Positions 1 through 8,236 are shown, counted from the stretch's first letter. The stretch: DNA of 12,750 bases from Chloroflexota bacterium (GCA_026708165.1 JAPOVO010000055.1:1-12750); one strand, 5' to 3'. The notes: a model not told the origin generated them from the sequence alone. Translations and numbers: made by a program.

Positions 1-96
1 CATTGTTGGATTAGAGTCAATTCGGCGGACGCTCGACTGATCGGGCATCCGGTGCCGTTTCAACGAAAATATCACTCAGGCTGGCGCAATCGACCA

Positions 97-786
97 ATGG
101 CACGCACGGTACTAATAATCGAGGACGACTCCGACACTCGCCGGCTGGTCGGCCTGTATCTCTCTCGCGACGGTCACAAGGTCCTGGAGGCGTCTAACGG
201 CCTCGAAGGGCTCGCGCTTGCGAGAAAAGCCACTCCGGACCTCATCGTGCTCGATCTGATGCTTCCGGGCATGAACGGCATGGACATCTGCCGAAGCCTC
301 CGCAAGGAGTCAGCCGTGCCAATCCTGATGCTCACGGCACGGGTTGATGAAAACGACCGGCTCGACGGCCTGGACCTCGGCGCCGACGACTACGTAATCA
401 AGCCATTCAGTCCCAGGGAGCTGGCCGCGCGGGTGAGGGCGGTGCTGCGCCGCACCGCTTGGGAGGCAGCCGAGAGCGGACCGGAGGAGATCAGCTACGG
501 CAACGTAACCGTCAGCCTAAAGCAGTACGCGGCCAGAGTCGGCGATGCGGCGGTTTCGTTGACCCCCACCGAATTCCGCATTCTCATCATGTTCGTGCGC
601 GAGCCAGGCCGCACTTTCACGCGGGAACAGATCATTGACGGGGCCTTCGGATATGACTTCGACGGATTCGACCGCACCGTCGACGCGCATGTCGCCAACC
701 TAAGACGCAAGCTCGGTGTCAAGCGTGGAGCGCGAGAGTATATCCGCACGGCCTACGGAGTCGGCTACAGGTTCGGTGATGCCTAG
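97..786 (+). CDS. OmpR/PhoB-family two-component response regulator
   Basis: This 229-residue protein has an N-terminal receiver domain (about 1-120) and a C-terminal winged-helix DNA-binding domain (about 130-228). The receiver shows the acidic pair D10/D11, the phospho-acceptor D53 in the VLDLMLPG motif, T80 in MLTAR and K102 in the IKPF motif, so the phosphorylation site is complete. The C-terminal part has the family pattern SLTPTEF...REQI...VDAHVANLRRKLG...RTAYGVGYRF. It should act in the cytoplasm as a transcription factor phosphorylated by the kinase encoded directly downstream. I chose the ATG at 97 because the receiver fold begins at once (MARTVLIIEDD); an in-frame GTG at 52 would add 15 residues unlike the family. 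The target genes are not evident. The upstream 96 bases show no promoter I can defend. Confidence 0.95.
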   Translation: MARTVLIIEDDSDTRRLVGLYLSRDGHKVLEASNGLEGLALARKATPDLIVLDLMLPGMNGMDICRSLRKESAVPILMLTARVDENDRLDGLDLGADDYVIKPFSPRELAARVRAVLRRTAWEAAESGPEEISYGNVTVSLKQYAARVGDAAVSLTPTEFRILIMFVREPGRTFTREQIIDGAFGYDFDGFDRTVDAHVANLRRKLGVKRGAREYIRTAYGVGYRFGDA

Positions 787-2215
787 CTGGCTATTCAGCC
801 TCCAGTTCAGGCTTGTGGCGAGCTTTGCGCTGGTGCTGGCGCTGGTCCTGGGAGGCGTTGGGGCCTACATAGGTCTCGAGGCCAACAGGCAGGCCGAGCA
901 TCTTCAGGACCGGACCGACCGTGCGCACTCGTTTCGAGTTCAGGAGATTCTGGCGCGTTTCTATTCACACAACGGAGACTGGAGCGGCCTCCAGCCCGTA
1001 CTGGAGCGGACGAGCTTCGCCTTGGGGCGCACCATAGTCCTGCTGGGCGAGGACGGAAGGCCCGTTGCCGCCACCACCAGCGAAACGTTCAGATTCGACA
1101 AAATGCGGAAATCCGACTTCATGCCGGTAGTGGTTGACGGCAGGCAAGTCGGCAGCCTCTACATCGAGAGGGAACGTAAACACACCGGCCGCGATGATTT
1201 TGACAAGGGTGCATTCTCACGGCCGCCGGATTTCGGAGGACCGAGGGTCTCGGCGGTGGTAGTGGATGCGGGGCAGCTTGAAGCGCCGCTTTGGTCACGG
1301 TTCGCCGAGGTGACGCACCGGTCTCTCCTGTGGGCCGGCGGAGCCGCCGGGGCCGCCGGCCTGATGCTCATATCACTGACGTCTAGACGGATGCTGAGAT
1401 CCGTCAGCACGCTGACCTCCGCCGCCAGGCGAATGGGCCGCGGGGACCTGTCCCAGCGCGTGCCTGAGGAGGGACGCGATGAGATCGGGGAGCTGGCCAG
1501 GACTTTCAACACCATGGCCGACGGTCTGGAAAGCGCCGAACGTCAGCGGCGCAACATGGTGGCCGACGCGGCCCACGAGCTCAGGACTCCGCTTTCGAAC
1601 ATCCGGGGCTATGTCGAAGCCGTACGCGACGGCGTGCTTGAACCGGATCCGGAAACACTGGATACCATCCACCAGCAGGTCCTGTACCTGAACGACCTGA
1701 TCGACGATCTGCGCCTCCTTGCCGAGACGGAGGCCGGCGACTTCGGCCTGAACCGCGAGTCTGGATCGCTGGTCGAGGTCGTAAGAACGTCTGTCGAAGG
1801 AGTCCGGGCGAGGGCCGAGGCCAAGGGAGTTGCGCTGGAGATCGATCTACCGCCGGAGTCTCCGAGCTTGGAGTTCGACCCGACGCGTATATCGCAGGTG
1901 ATAGGTAATCTCCTGGACAACGCCATACGCCACACGCCCGCCGGCGGTACGGTTCGGGTATCGGCCAATGTTGGACGTGCCGTTGCGACCGTCTCGGTCA
2001 CGGATACGGGCGAGGGAGTGCCGGCGGACGCCATACCTCATATTTTCGAGAGGTTCTATCGAGTAGACCCGTCTCGCAGCCGGTCCACCGGCGGCGCGGG
2101 CTTGGGACTTACCATCGCCAAGCAACTGGTCGAAGCTCACGGCGGGACTATTCGGGTGCAGAGCGCCGTGGGCGAGGGAACGTCAATTTCGTTCGATCTG
2201 CCCGTCGGCGGCTAG
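779..2215 (+). CDS. Membrane sensor histidine kinase (HAMP-HisKA-HATPase, BaeS-like)
   Basis: This 478-residue kinase has one transmembrane helix near residues 10-32, an extracytoplasmic sensor segment of about 145 residues, and a second helix near 182-201. A HAMP linker (about 202-254, with the DEIGELARTFNTMADGL motif) follows, then a HisKA dimerisation domain with the phospho-accepting H266 in AAHELRTPL. The ATP-binding domain has an N box (NLLDNAIRH, about 377-385), a G1 box (DTGEGVP), an F box (IFERFYRVD) and a G2 box (GGAGLGLTIAKQL). All catalytic boxes are intact. The ATG at 779 overlaps the regulator's stop codon by 8 bases (ATGCCTAG), so the pair is probably translationally coupled and works as one sensor-regulator system. 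The signal is unknown, because the sensor segment resembles nothing I recognise. An in-frame GTG at 776 is an alternative start. Confidence 0.95.
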   Translation: MPSWLFSLQFRLVASFALVLALVLGGVGAYIGLEANRQAEHLQDRTDRAHSFRVQEILARFYSHNGDWSGLQPVLERTSFALGRTIVLLGEDGRPVAATTSETFRFDKMRKSDFMPVVVDGRQVGSLYIERERKHTGRDDFDKGAFSRPPDFGGPRVSAVVVDAGQLEAPLWSRFAEVTHRSLLWAGGAAGAAGLMLISLTSRRMLRSVSTLTSAARRMGRGDLSQRVPEEGRDEIGELARTFNTMADGLESAERQRRNMVADAAHELRTPLSNIRGYVEAVRDGVLEPDPETLDTIHQQVLYLNDLIDDLRLLAETEAGDFGLNRESGSLVEVVRTSVEGVRARAEAKGVALEIDLPPESPSLEFDPTRISQVIGNLLDNAIRHTPAGGTVRVSANVGRAVATVSVTDTGEGVPADAIPHIFERFYRVDPSRSRSTGGAGLGLTIAKQLVEAHGGTIRVQSAVGEGTSISFDLPVGG

Positions 2216-2290
2216 CGACATATAGCGTACGGCTCGGTATTCAGGCCGTCTGGGTCGGACTGGCTTTAGGAGCCTTGCAACGGCGTCCCG

Positions 2291-2686
2291 CTACAGGGGC
2301 TTTCGACCCGGAAATCCCTCCTCCAGGCCGTGCCAGAACTCGATCGTCTCTTCTCCAAGGCGGTAGCACAGGAATATCTCCTCGCCGTCGCGGATTGAAG
2401 GAAAGTCGATCAGGCCCGTGTCCAGGTCACGGACTATTACGCCGCGCTCCTGCACCTCATGAACCAATCCCTCAAGCTCCCTGACCAGCTTTATGAACTG
2501 CGGCTGCGCTTCTTGCGACTGTCCGTTGCCCCGCACAGTTGTTTCCAGCTCGGCGGCGAGTCCTCTTATGTCGGCCCGCTTCCGGCTGATTCGTAGAAGC
2601 TGGTCTTGAATTTCCGGAAGGATGGCCAGGGCGTCGTCAAGAGTGAAATACCTGCCAAACCGCCCCGACGCGCCTCTTTGGGACAT
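2291..2686 (-). CDS. DUF2203 family protein
   Basis: This 131-residue soluble protein matches the DUF2203 family over its full length. It starts with the family's RYFTLDDALAILPEI segment (about 12-26) and has a long helical, probably coiled-coil middle. It ends with the signature VRDLDTGLIDFP...GEEIFLCYRLGEETIEFWHGLEEGFPGR. Family members are of similar size and have no established function. I chose the ATG at 2686 because a GGAG lies ten bases upstream and the family match begins there; the frame stays open to 2752 but the extra residues look like non-coding sequence. It converges on the histidine kinase gene with a 75-base gap and is divergent from rtcB, whose ATG is 113 bases away, so the two starts may share a control region. 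Confidence 0.88.
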   Translation of the reverse strand: MSQRGASGRFGRYFTLDDALAILPEIQDQLLRISRKRADIRGLAAELETTVRGNGQSQEAQPQFIKLVRELEGLVHEVQERGVIVRDLDTGLIDFPSIRDGEEIFLCYRLGEETIEFWHGLEEGFPGRKPL

Positions 2687-2799
2687 TGGATTCCGACTCC
2701 AGTATCTGCGCCGCTCGCGTAAAATATCGGCCCGGTCCGCTCGGGCCAGCATCCTGCGCGCGGAACTATAAGTCCGTTCAAACTATCGGATTATCGACT

Positions 2800-3975
2800 A
2801 TGGCGGAAATCGTAAACACGGCCCGGATTCCCGTTCACGTATTCGCTCCCATGGACGCGATCCAGCCTGAATGCATCACGCAGGCGGAGAATGTCGCCAA
2901 CCTGCCCGTCAGCTTTCACCACGTAGCTCTTATGCCCGACGCGCACGTCGGTTATGGAATCCCGGTTGGCGGCGTGGCGGCGATCGAGAATGCGCTGATT
3001 CCCTACGCCGTCGGCAACGACATCGGCTGCGGCGTGGCGACTTGCAGCCTTGGCGTGAACGCCCGCGACGTGCGCCGAGGCGATCTCGGCAGGCTGCTCG
3101 ACAACGTTTCGTCGCGCGTCCCGGTTGGCCCCAAGACCCGCAAGCGCCCGCTCAAGAGCCGGTTGTTTTCCAATCTGCCCAATCTGCCGGTGGTCCTCGC
3201 GAACCGCGACCGGGCCGAGCGCCAGCTAGGCACGCTCGGGTCCGGCAACCACTTCATCGAGTTTCAGGCCGACGAAGAGGGGTGGATGTGGGTGATGATC
3301 CATTCGGGATCGCGGAACGTGGGACTCCGCGTATGCACTCATTACAGCAGGCGTGCCAAGAGCCGCCGAAAGCGCGATCGGTCGGTCAAGCGCCTCCGCG
3401 ACGCAAACCTGTCGTGGCTGGAGCTGGGCGACGGCTCAGACGGCGACAGCTACCTGGCCGAGATGAGCTTTTGCCAAGACTACGCCCGTGAAAACCGCCG
3501 GCTGATGATGAACGAAATCATGCGCGCCGCGCGGCAGGTATTGGGAAAGATCACCGAAGGCGAGCGGATCGACATCCATCACAACTACGCTGAGAAAGAG
3601 TCCCACTACGGCAAGGAAGTGTGGGTGCACCGCAAGGGCGCGGTGCGGGCCGAAACGGGAGACACAGTCCTGGTGCCCGGAAGCATGGCTACTGCAAGCT
3701 ACGCGGGACGCGGGCTGGGGCTTGCCGAGAGCTTTAGAAGCAGCGCCCACGGCGCGGGCCGCAAGATGGGCCGCGGGCAGCGCAAGCGCAGCTTTACGCC
3801 GCAGCAGGTCGCCCACGGGATGGACCGACGGAACATAGCCCCCAAGGCGCCCAAGTCGGGGCTCGTCGGGGAGTCCGGCTGGTCGTACAAGGACGTGGAC
3901 ATGGTAATGAGTAGCCAGTCAGAACTCGTTGCGCCGGTACGGCGTCTCCGGCCCGTTGCCGTCCTGAAAGGCTAG
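2800..3975 (+). CDS. rtcB: RtcB-family RNA ligase
   Basis: This 391-residue protein carries the RtcB signatures in order: MPDAHVGYGIPVGGV (about 45-59), DIGCGV with D74 and C77, GSGNHF with H151, HSGSR with H168, HHNY with H261, RKGAV...VPGSM (about 278-296) and AHGAGR with H317. The Asp, Cys and His residues correspond to the manganese ligands, and H317 corresponds to the histidine that takes the GMP adduct, so the protein looks active. RtcB enzymes join RNA 2',3'-cyclic phosphate or 3'-phosphate ends to 5'-OH ends using GTP, in tRNA splicing or RNA repair. I took the ATG at 2800 because upstream in-frame codons overlap the divergent DUF2203 start and lack family resemblance. No strong ribosome binding site precedes it. 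No archease gene, RtcA gene or RtcR regulator is present in the window, so the RNA target is unknown. Confidence 0.93.
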   Translation: MAEIVNTARIPVHVFAPMDAIQPECITQAENVANLPVSFHHVALMPDAHVGYGIPVGGVAAIENALIPYAVGNDIGCGVATCSLGVNARDVRRGDLGRLLDNVSSRVPVGPKTRKRPLKSRLFSNLPNLPVVLANRDRAERQLGTLGSGNHFIEFQADEEGWMWVMIHSGSRNVGLRVCTHYSRRAKSRRKRDRSVKRLRDANLSWLELGDGSDGDSYLAEMSFCQDYARENRRLMMNEIMRAARQVLGKITEGERIDIHHNYAEKESHYGKEVWVHRKGAVRAETGDTVLVPGSMATASYAGRGLGLAESFRSSAHGAGRKMGRGQRKRSFTPQQVAHGMDRRNIAPKAPKSGLVGESGWSYKDVDMVMSSQSELVAPVRRLRPVAVLKG

Positions 3976-4174
3976 CAGAGGTTCGCGTCGGGCCTGTTGG
4001 TGGAGCCGCCGCGCGGCCCTGGGGACGAATGCTCGCGATTCAGGTCCGCCTGGCCGCGTACAAAATCCGAGTTAGGCGTAGGATATCCACTAGCTTGTAC
4101 GTGGGCGGGGGGTATACGTCATTTCGTCGCAGGAAAGTCTGGCGCCGGAGCAGCTTCCCACCTGGTGGCGGGTC

Positions 4175-4585
4175 GTGTCGCTACTCGGGCCGGACATGCA
4201 CTCCGATTACGAGTCGGATTTTCTCGGTCGCCCAATCGAGCGGCTCTTCTACTTTGTCTGGCGGCGCGTCGTCGCGCGCGAATACAAAATGCTCGGCGAG
4301 CGCCTGAACAAATGGTACAGCGAGGAACTGGCCGCCAAGCCCGGGTCCCACAGACCCGTCGAACAACGGCGGTCGCAATATCCCGGTCTGATGGTCCGCG
4401 AGGAGTCGGCGTTCGTCGCTGAGCTGGGCGCGATTCAGGGGATATGGTTCAAATACTGCCTGCTGACCGCGCCGCTGGTTGGCGATTTTCTCGACGAGAT
4501 GCGCTATCGCTACCGGTTCTTCGGGATGGGCGATGAGGTTTGGATCGGGCCTGAGCGCAAGGGGCGGGGCAATGTTCCGGAGTGA
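4175..4585 (+). CDS. Hypothetical protein, family not recognised
   Basis: This is a small protein of about 136 residues that I do not recognise. It is rich in aromatic and charged residues (for example RLFYFVWRRVVAREYKML near 24-41 and RYRYRFFGMGDEVWIG near the end). It has no signal peptide and one modestly hydrophobic stretch (about 89-104), so it is probably cytoplasmic or peripheral. The start is uncertain. The first standard in-frame start is the GTG at 4175, with an ATG at 4196. The frame is open back to a TAG at 4091 and the upstream residues (ESLAPEQLPTWWRVV) look protein-like, so a rare start (the ATT at 4121 or CTG at 4139) is possible. It follows rtcB by 199 bases and precedes the MFS gene by 60, all on the same strand, so co-transcription is possible. 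Codon use matches the neighbours. Confidence 0.6.
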   Translation: MSLLGPDMHSDYESDFLGRPIERLFYFVWRRVVAREYKMLGERLNKWYSEELAAKPGSHRPVEQRRSQYPGLMVREESAFVAELGAIQGIWFKYCLLTAPLVGDFLDEMRYRYRFFGMGDEVWIGPERKGRGNVPE

Positions 4586-4645
4586 CCGCCGCCCGACCGC
4601 GCCTGCGCATAGCGAGCGCGCCGCCTACGCGTTAGCTCCATCGCG

Positions 4646-5932
4646 TTGACGGATCGAGCCGGGGTCGGGACAGCCGGTTCCGAACCCGTCGCGAAACCGG
4701 ACTCCGTAGGCCGCAGGCGCGGATTCCCGCCGCCGGTGCTGCGTCATCGCGGTTTTGCGCTGCTGTTTTTCAGCTTGCTGTTTTCCAATACCGGCACGTG
4801 GATGGCCCAGACGGTCCAGGCCTGGCTGGTATACGAGTTGACCGGTTCGGCGCTCGCGCTCGGAACCGTCTTCGGAGCGTTTGCCATTCCGATGATCGTC
4901 TTGCCGTTCTTCGGCGGCGTCCTGGCCGACCGGCTGGACCGGCGCAAGGTGATCTGGATCATGCAAAGCGTGGCTACGCTGCTGGCGCTCGTGATGGCCA
5001 TCCTGGTGGCAACGGAGCTGATTCAGGTCTGGCACATATTTGTGATCAGCTTCATTTCGGCGATCGCGCTCGCGTTCGACCAGCCCACCCGCCAAGCCAT
5101 CATTCCCGACCTGGTGCCGCGCGACGAGCTGCGGCCCGCCGTGGCCCTCAATTCCGCCGTGTTCACCGGCGGGGCGTTCATCGGACCCGCGCTGGCGGGA
5201 TTTCTAGTTGCCCAGGCGGGCCTTCCGCTGGCGGGGGCGTTCTTCATCAATGCGGCTACGTTCGGCGCGGTGATCGTGGCGGTGGCGTTCATGCCCATAC
5301 CTCCCCTGGACCCGTCCAGGACCAGGGGATCGGTCCTGAGCACAGCGCTCGACGGCTTCAGGTTCGTCGGCCGCAACGAGCTGATCATCATGGTCATGAT
5401 CCTCTCGCTGGCAACCAGCCTCTTTGGACGCTCCTATCACGCGCTCCTGCCGGTCTTCGCCAAGGACATCCTCGACGTGGGGATCCAGGGACTCGGCATG
5501 ATGAACTCCGCGCCGGGGGCAGGTTCCATAGTCGGCGCGGTGCTGATCGGCATGAACCTCAGGCTGCCGCCGAACGGCATGTTGAGCCTTGGCGGAACGG
5601 CCGTAATGGCGCTGCTCGTGATCGGATTCGCAAGCTCCGAGTCCTACGTCGTGAGTCTGGTGCTGCTCTTCCTGCTTGGAGTTCTTGGAACCGTTCTGAT
5701 TACGGCCACGCGCACCATCTTGCAGCTCAGGGCGCCGAGGGAGTACATGGGCCGCGTGATGAGTCTGAGCACAATCGCCGTTATCGGGTTCGGGCCGCTC
5801 GGCGGGTTCATCGTCGGACCGTTGGCCGAGTTCACGGGCGCGCCGTACTCGCTCTACATCTCGTCGGCGCTTGTTGTGATCGCGGCGGCGTTCCTGGCGG
5901 GCGTGCGGCCGACCCTGCGGCGGGCCGAGTAA
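4646..5932 (+). CDS. MFS transporter, EntS-like (MFS_3 type) exporter
   Basis: This is a protein of up to 428 residues with many hydrophobic helices, consistent with a 12-helix major facilitator. The region NTGTWMAQTVQAWLVYELTGSALALG (starting near residue 48) and the loop 2-3 motif A, FGGVLADRLDRRKV (about 89-102), are typical of the MFS_3 / EntS group of inner-membrane exporters. Those family members export siderophores such as enterobactin, or drugs; the substrate here cannot be read from sequence, and no siderophore biosynthesis gene is in the window. The start is uncertain: a TTG at 4646 gives a hydrophilic 30-residue tail, while a GTG at 4736 begins close to the family's usual N-terminus (VLRHRGFALL). 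It ends 6 bases before the convergent lgt stop, so the two transcripts probably run into each other. Confidence 0.88.
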   Translation: MTDRAGVGTAGSEPVAKPDSVGRRRGFPPPVLRHRGFALLFFSLLFSNTGTWMAQTVQAWLVYELTGSALALGTVFGAFAIPMIVLPFFGGVLADRLDRRKVIWIMQSVATLLALVMAILVATELIQVWHIFVISFISAIALAFDQPTRQAIIPDLVPRDELRPAVALNSAVFTGGAFIGPALAGFLVAQAGLPLAGAFFINAATFGAVIVAVAFMPIPPLDPSRTRGSVLSTALDGFRFVGRNELIIMVMILSLATSLFGRSYHALLPVFAKDILDVGIQGLGMMNSAPGAGSIVGAVLIGMNLRLPPNGMLSLGGTAVMALLVIGFASSESYVVSLVLLFLLGVLGTVLITATRTILQLRAPREYMGRVMSLSTIAVIGFGPLGGFIVGPLAEFTGAPYSLYISSALVVIAAAFLAGVRPTLRRAE

Positions 5933-5938
5933 CCCGGA

Positions 5939-6739
5939 TTAGCGCCCCGCCAGCCCCTTCTTTCGGAACGACGGCACCAGCACCGCGACCGTGAGAATCA
6001 TGCCGATAATTCCCAGCCACTGGGCTAGCTGCAACGGCCCCATAAACGGATCGACGCGCAGGAAGCTCACCAGGAACCGGCCGAGCGAATAGAGTCCCAT
6101 ATACACCCAGAAGACCCTGCCGGTACCGCCCCAACGGCGCATCAGGTACATCATGATGCCCATGATGATGAAGTCGAAGAGCATCTCGTACGTGGTGGCC
6201 GGATGTTCCGGGAATGTGCTTCCGGTCGCGTCGCGCGTTGCGAGCGTGTTTGGATGCGTGTACAGGAACGCCCACGGCAGGTCGGTGGCGAGCGCGTGGT
6301 GCTCGCCGTTTATCAGGTCGCCTATCCGCCCGACTCCCTGCCCCAGGATCAGCCCCATGCCGCCGAGGTCGGCCATCGCGGGCAAGGGCAGGCGCGCCAT
6401 GAACGTGGAGATGACTCCCCCCGATATGCCGCCCAGGATTCCGCCCCAGACGGCCATGCCGCCGGACCACACCTCGAAGACCTTCAACGGATTGCCCGAA
6501 AACAGGTTCCAGTTGTCGATCACGTACACCACCCTGGCGCCGATGATCCCACCCAGGATGCACCACACGGCTATCGTGTCGACGTCTTCAACCTTCACCC
6601 CGGCCTTCGGCGCGTAGACGCGCGCTATCCAGTAGCCCAGCACGATTCCGAGCGCCGAGAACAGCGCGTGCCACGCCAGCGTGAGCGGGCCGATAGAGAT
6701 GTTGGGATCGAACGGAATGACTATCTCGTAATACGGCAA
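5939..6739 (-). CDS. lgt: Prolipoprotein diacylglyceryl transferase (divergent Lgt)
   Basis: This 266-residue membrane protein matches Lgt across its length. It has SIGPLTLAWHALFSALG near 15-31, GARVVYVIDNW (about 67-77), WSGGMAVWGGILGG (91-104), the signature GQGVGRIGDLINGE (133-146), PEHPATTYE (177-185) and LGRFLVSFLR (219-228). Lgt moves a diacylglyceryl group from phosphatidylglycerol to the lipobox cysteine of preprolipoproteins in the cytoplasmic membrane. Several positions reported as important in E. coli Lgt differ: Y26 is H24, H103 is W98, N146 is D141, G154 is A149 and E243 is S225, while R143 (R138), E151 (E146) and R239 (R221) are kept. Trp at the H103 position is also found in actinobacterial Lgt. 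The start is a TTG at 6739, fixed by an in-frame TAG two codons upstream, with a GGAG nine bases before it. Confidence 0.9.
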   Translation of the reverse strand: MPYYEIVIPFDPNISIGPLTLAWHALFSALGIVLGYWIARVYAPKAGVKVEDVDTIAVWCILGGIIGARVVYVIDNWNLFSGNPLKVFEVWSGGMAVWGGILGGISGGVISTFMARLPLPAMADLGGMGLILGQGVGRIGDLINGEHHALATDLPWAFLYTHPNTLATRDATGSTFPEHPATTYEMLFDFIIMGIMMYLMRRWGGTGRVFWVYMGLYSLGRFLVSFLRVDPFMGPLQLAQWLGIIGMILTVAVLVPSFRKKGLAGR

Positions 6740-6827
6740 CCTCTATGTCTCCGTAAGCTGTCCGGCGCGCGGTTCAATGGGACCGGTCTTCCGAGATTAA
6801 CACCCCCGCCAATCCACGCCGCCTGAT

Positions 6828-7862
6828 TCAGCGCCTGGTCGGATTCGGATTCTCCGGGTTCGGCGGGCTGTCCTGCGGGTCGAACTCGCGGGCAGCGTAG
6901 AGGCGCTCGAACGCCTCGCTGGAAATCGCGTCGATCTCTTCGAGCACGTCGTCTGGAATTTGCAGTTCGGCGACCTTGAGCGCGTCGTCGATCTCTTCCG
7001 GTCTGCGGAAACCGATCAGGCTCACCGTAACGGTCGGGTCTCGCAGCACCCACGCGCTCGCCAGGGTCGGTAGCGAAACGCCCAGGCCGTCGGCTACCTG
7101 GCTCAGCCGGTCGACGGTCTCGAGGTTCTTGACCCAATGGTCCTCGTGGAAGAGCGGCAGGCCGAACGCATAGCCCGTCGCTCGCCAGTCGGTCTCTTCA
7201 AACGTGGTGTCGGCGGACATCGATCCGGTCAGCACGCCGTGCGCCAGCGAGCCGTAGGCCATTATTCCGATCCCCTCGCGCTCGCAATGGGGCATCAGCT
7301 CGCGCTCGATGCGGCGGTCGAACATGTGGTAGCCGACCTGATTGGCAACGATGTTCAGGGTCTTTCTGCACTCGGCCAGCAGGTCCGGCTGGAAGTTGGA
7401 CACCCCAGCATAGCGGATCTTGCCCGCGTCGATCAGCTCTTGCAGCGCCCCCATCGACTCGGCGATCGGCGTGTTCGGATCGGGCCAGTGAATCAGATAC
7501 AGGTCGACGTAATCCATGCCGAGCAGGCCCAGGCTCCTGTCGATGCCGGCCATTATGGCTTCCCGCGAGCTGTCGCGTCCGAACGTCTCGGTTTCGGGAT
7601 TGAACGCGATGCCGCACTTGGTCACCACCACCACGTCCTTGCGGCGCGCGCCGAGCGCCTTGCCGAGCACCTCCTCGGAGTGGCCCGGACCGTACGCGGC
7701 GGCGGTGTCGAAGCAGGTTATGCCGGCGTCGAGCGCCTTGTGAACGGCCGCGATCTCCTCGTCGTCGTCGGTCGCGCCGTACTGCGTCCCGCCCATGGGC
7801 CAGCACCCGAATCCGATGACGGAGACTTCGAGATCAGAGTTGCCGAAGTTCCTGTATTCCAA
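6828..7862 (-). CDS. Aldo/keto reductase
   Basis: This 344-residue NAD(P)H-dependent oxidoreductase of the aldo/keto reductase superfamily has the canonical (beta/alpha)8 pattern. It opens with EYRNFGNSDLEVSVIGFG (2-19) and carries the catalytic tetrad D52 (CFDTAAAYG), Y57, K82 (VVTKCG) and H125 (LIHWPD). It also has a C-terminal cofactor-binding region with SLIGFRRPEEIDDAL. Such enzymes reduce aldehydes or ketones to alcohols in the cytoplasm; the substrate is not predictable. I chose the TTG at 7862 because a GGGAGG lies 7 bases upstream and the protein then begins exactly where homologues do. The ATG further upstream (7913) would add 17 atypical residues and place the ribosome site inside the gene. 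It lies 88 bases upstream of lgt on the same strand, so they may be co-transcribed, though the functions are not obviously linked. Upstream of it the sequence turns into dispersed repeats. Confidence 0.93.
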   Translation of the reverse strand: MEYRNFGNSDLEVSVIGFGCWPMGGTQYGATDDDEEIAAVHKALDAGITCFDTAAAYGPGHSEEVLGKALGARRKDVVVVTKCGIAFNPETETFGRDSSREAIMAGIDRSLGLLGMDYVDLYLIHWPDPNTPIAESMGALQELIDAGKIRYAGVSNFQPDLLAECRKTLNIVANQVGYHMFDRRIERELMPHCEREGIGIMAYGSLAHGVLTGSMSADTTFEETDWRATGYAFGLPLFHEDHWVKNLETVDRLSQVADGLGVSLPTLASAWVLRDPTVTVSLIGFRRPEEIDDALKVAELQIPDDVLEEIDAISSEAFERLYAAREFDPQDSPPNPENPNPTRR

Positions 7863-7961
7863 AATCACGCCTCCCGCGGTTGACCATCCGGCACGCCCGG
7901 CGACCGGGTCCACCCAGTCGCTGCGGCGTCGAGATTTTAGCTTGGCGCGGCATCATCCCCT

Positions 7962-7979
7962 CTCTCCTGCGCGGGAGAG
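7962..7979. repeat. Short perfect hairpin CTCTCC-N6-GGAGAG
   Basis: The arms CTCTCC (7962-7967) and GGAGAG (7974-7979) are perfectly complementary around a 6-base TGCGCG loop. No T-run follows on either strand, so an intrinsic terminator is not supported. It looks like part of a dispersed repeat. Confidence 0.5.
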
Positions 7980-7992
7980 CGTTAGAGCCTGC

Positions 7993-8006
7993 CCTGAGCT
8001 TGCCGA
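7993..8006 (+). repeat. CCTGAGC-type dispersed element, copy 1
   Basis: CCTGAGCTTGCCGA on the plus strand. A second copy with 2 of 14 mismatches (CCTGAGCCTGTCGA) lies in inverse orientation at 8309-8322. This motif resembles the short CCTGAGCTTGTCGAA element that recurs between genes in many environmental genomes (recalled, not searched). Confidence 0.55.
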
Positions 8007-8051
8007 CGGGGTAAAGGGACCGAGAGCGTGAGTCCACATTTCAACTTCGTT

Positions 8052-8067
8052 GGGGCGGTTCGCGAAC
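8052..8067. repeat. GGCGGTTCGCGAAC element, half copy
   Basis: The 16 bases GGGGCGGTTCGCGAAC share GGCGGTTCGCGAAC exactly with the palindrome at 8421-8438. Here the right arm is cut short (AACTTCG instead of AACCGCC), so this copy is a degenerate half-element. Confidence 0.55.
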
Positions 8068-8164
8068 TTCGCTCCCGGCAATAGTGCCTGATTCGTGGTA
8101 TTCGGACGAGCGCGAAAAGAGTGAGTTTGGTGGAGAAAGTGAAAATTACCCTGTGAACTTTGAA

Positions 8165-8236
8165 AAACGGGGTGTTTGACGGTGGGGTAAACGGGGTATT
8201 TGACGATGGCGGAAACGCGGTGTAGAGGGGATGCCG
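8165..8236. repeat. 24-bp tandem repeat, two clear units plus a decayed third
   Basis: Units start at 8165, 8189 and 8213, each with AAACG at the same phase. Units 1 and 2 share AAACGGGGTRTTTGACGRTGG, with R marking the two differences in that stretch. Unit 3 keeps only AAACGCGGTGT before diverging. The period is a multiple of three, but no reading frame here has other protein-like features, so I treat it as non-coding. Confidence 0.65.

Noticed and set aside
2216..2290. Bidirectional terminator between the kinase and DUF2203 genes
   Set aside because: Short arms (ACGGC/GCCGT and GGCT/AGCC) can be drawn but are weak and lack a T-run; not strong enough to annotate.
4798..5994. 398-residue frame overlapping the MFS gene
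   Set aside because: Shifted reading of the transporter; Arg/Gly/His-rich with no hydrophobic helices.
5832..6566. 244-residue minus-strand frame overlapping lgt
   Set aside because: Shifted reading of lgt; the real frame has the complete Lgt motif set.
8165..8236. CRISPR-like array
   Set aside because: The units are directly adjacent with no spacers and there are only two clear copies; it is a plain tandem repeat.
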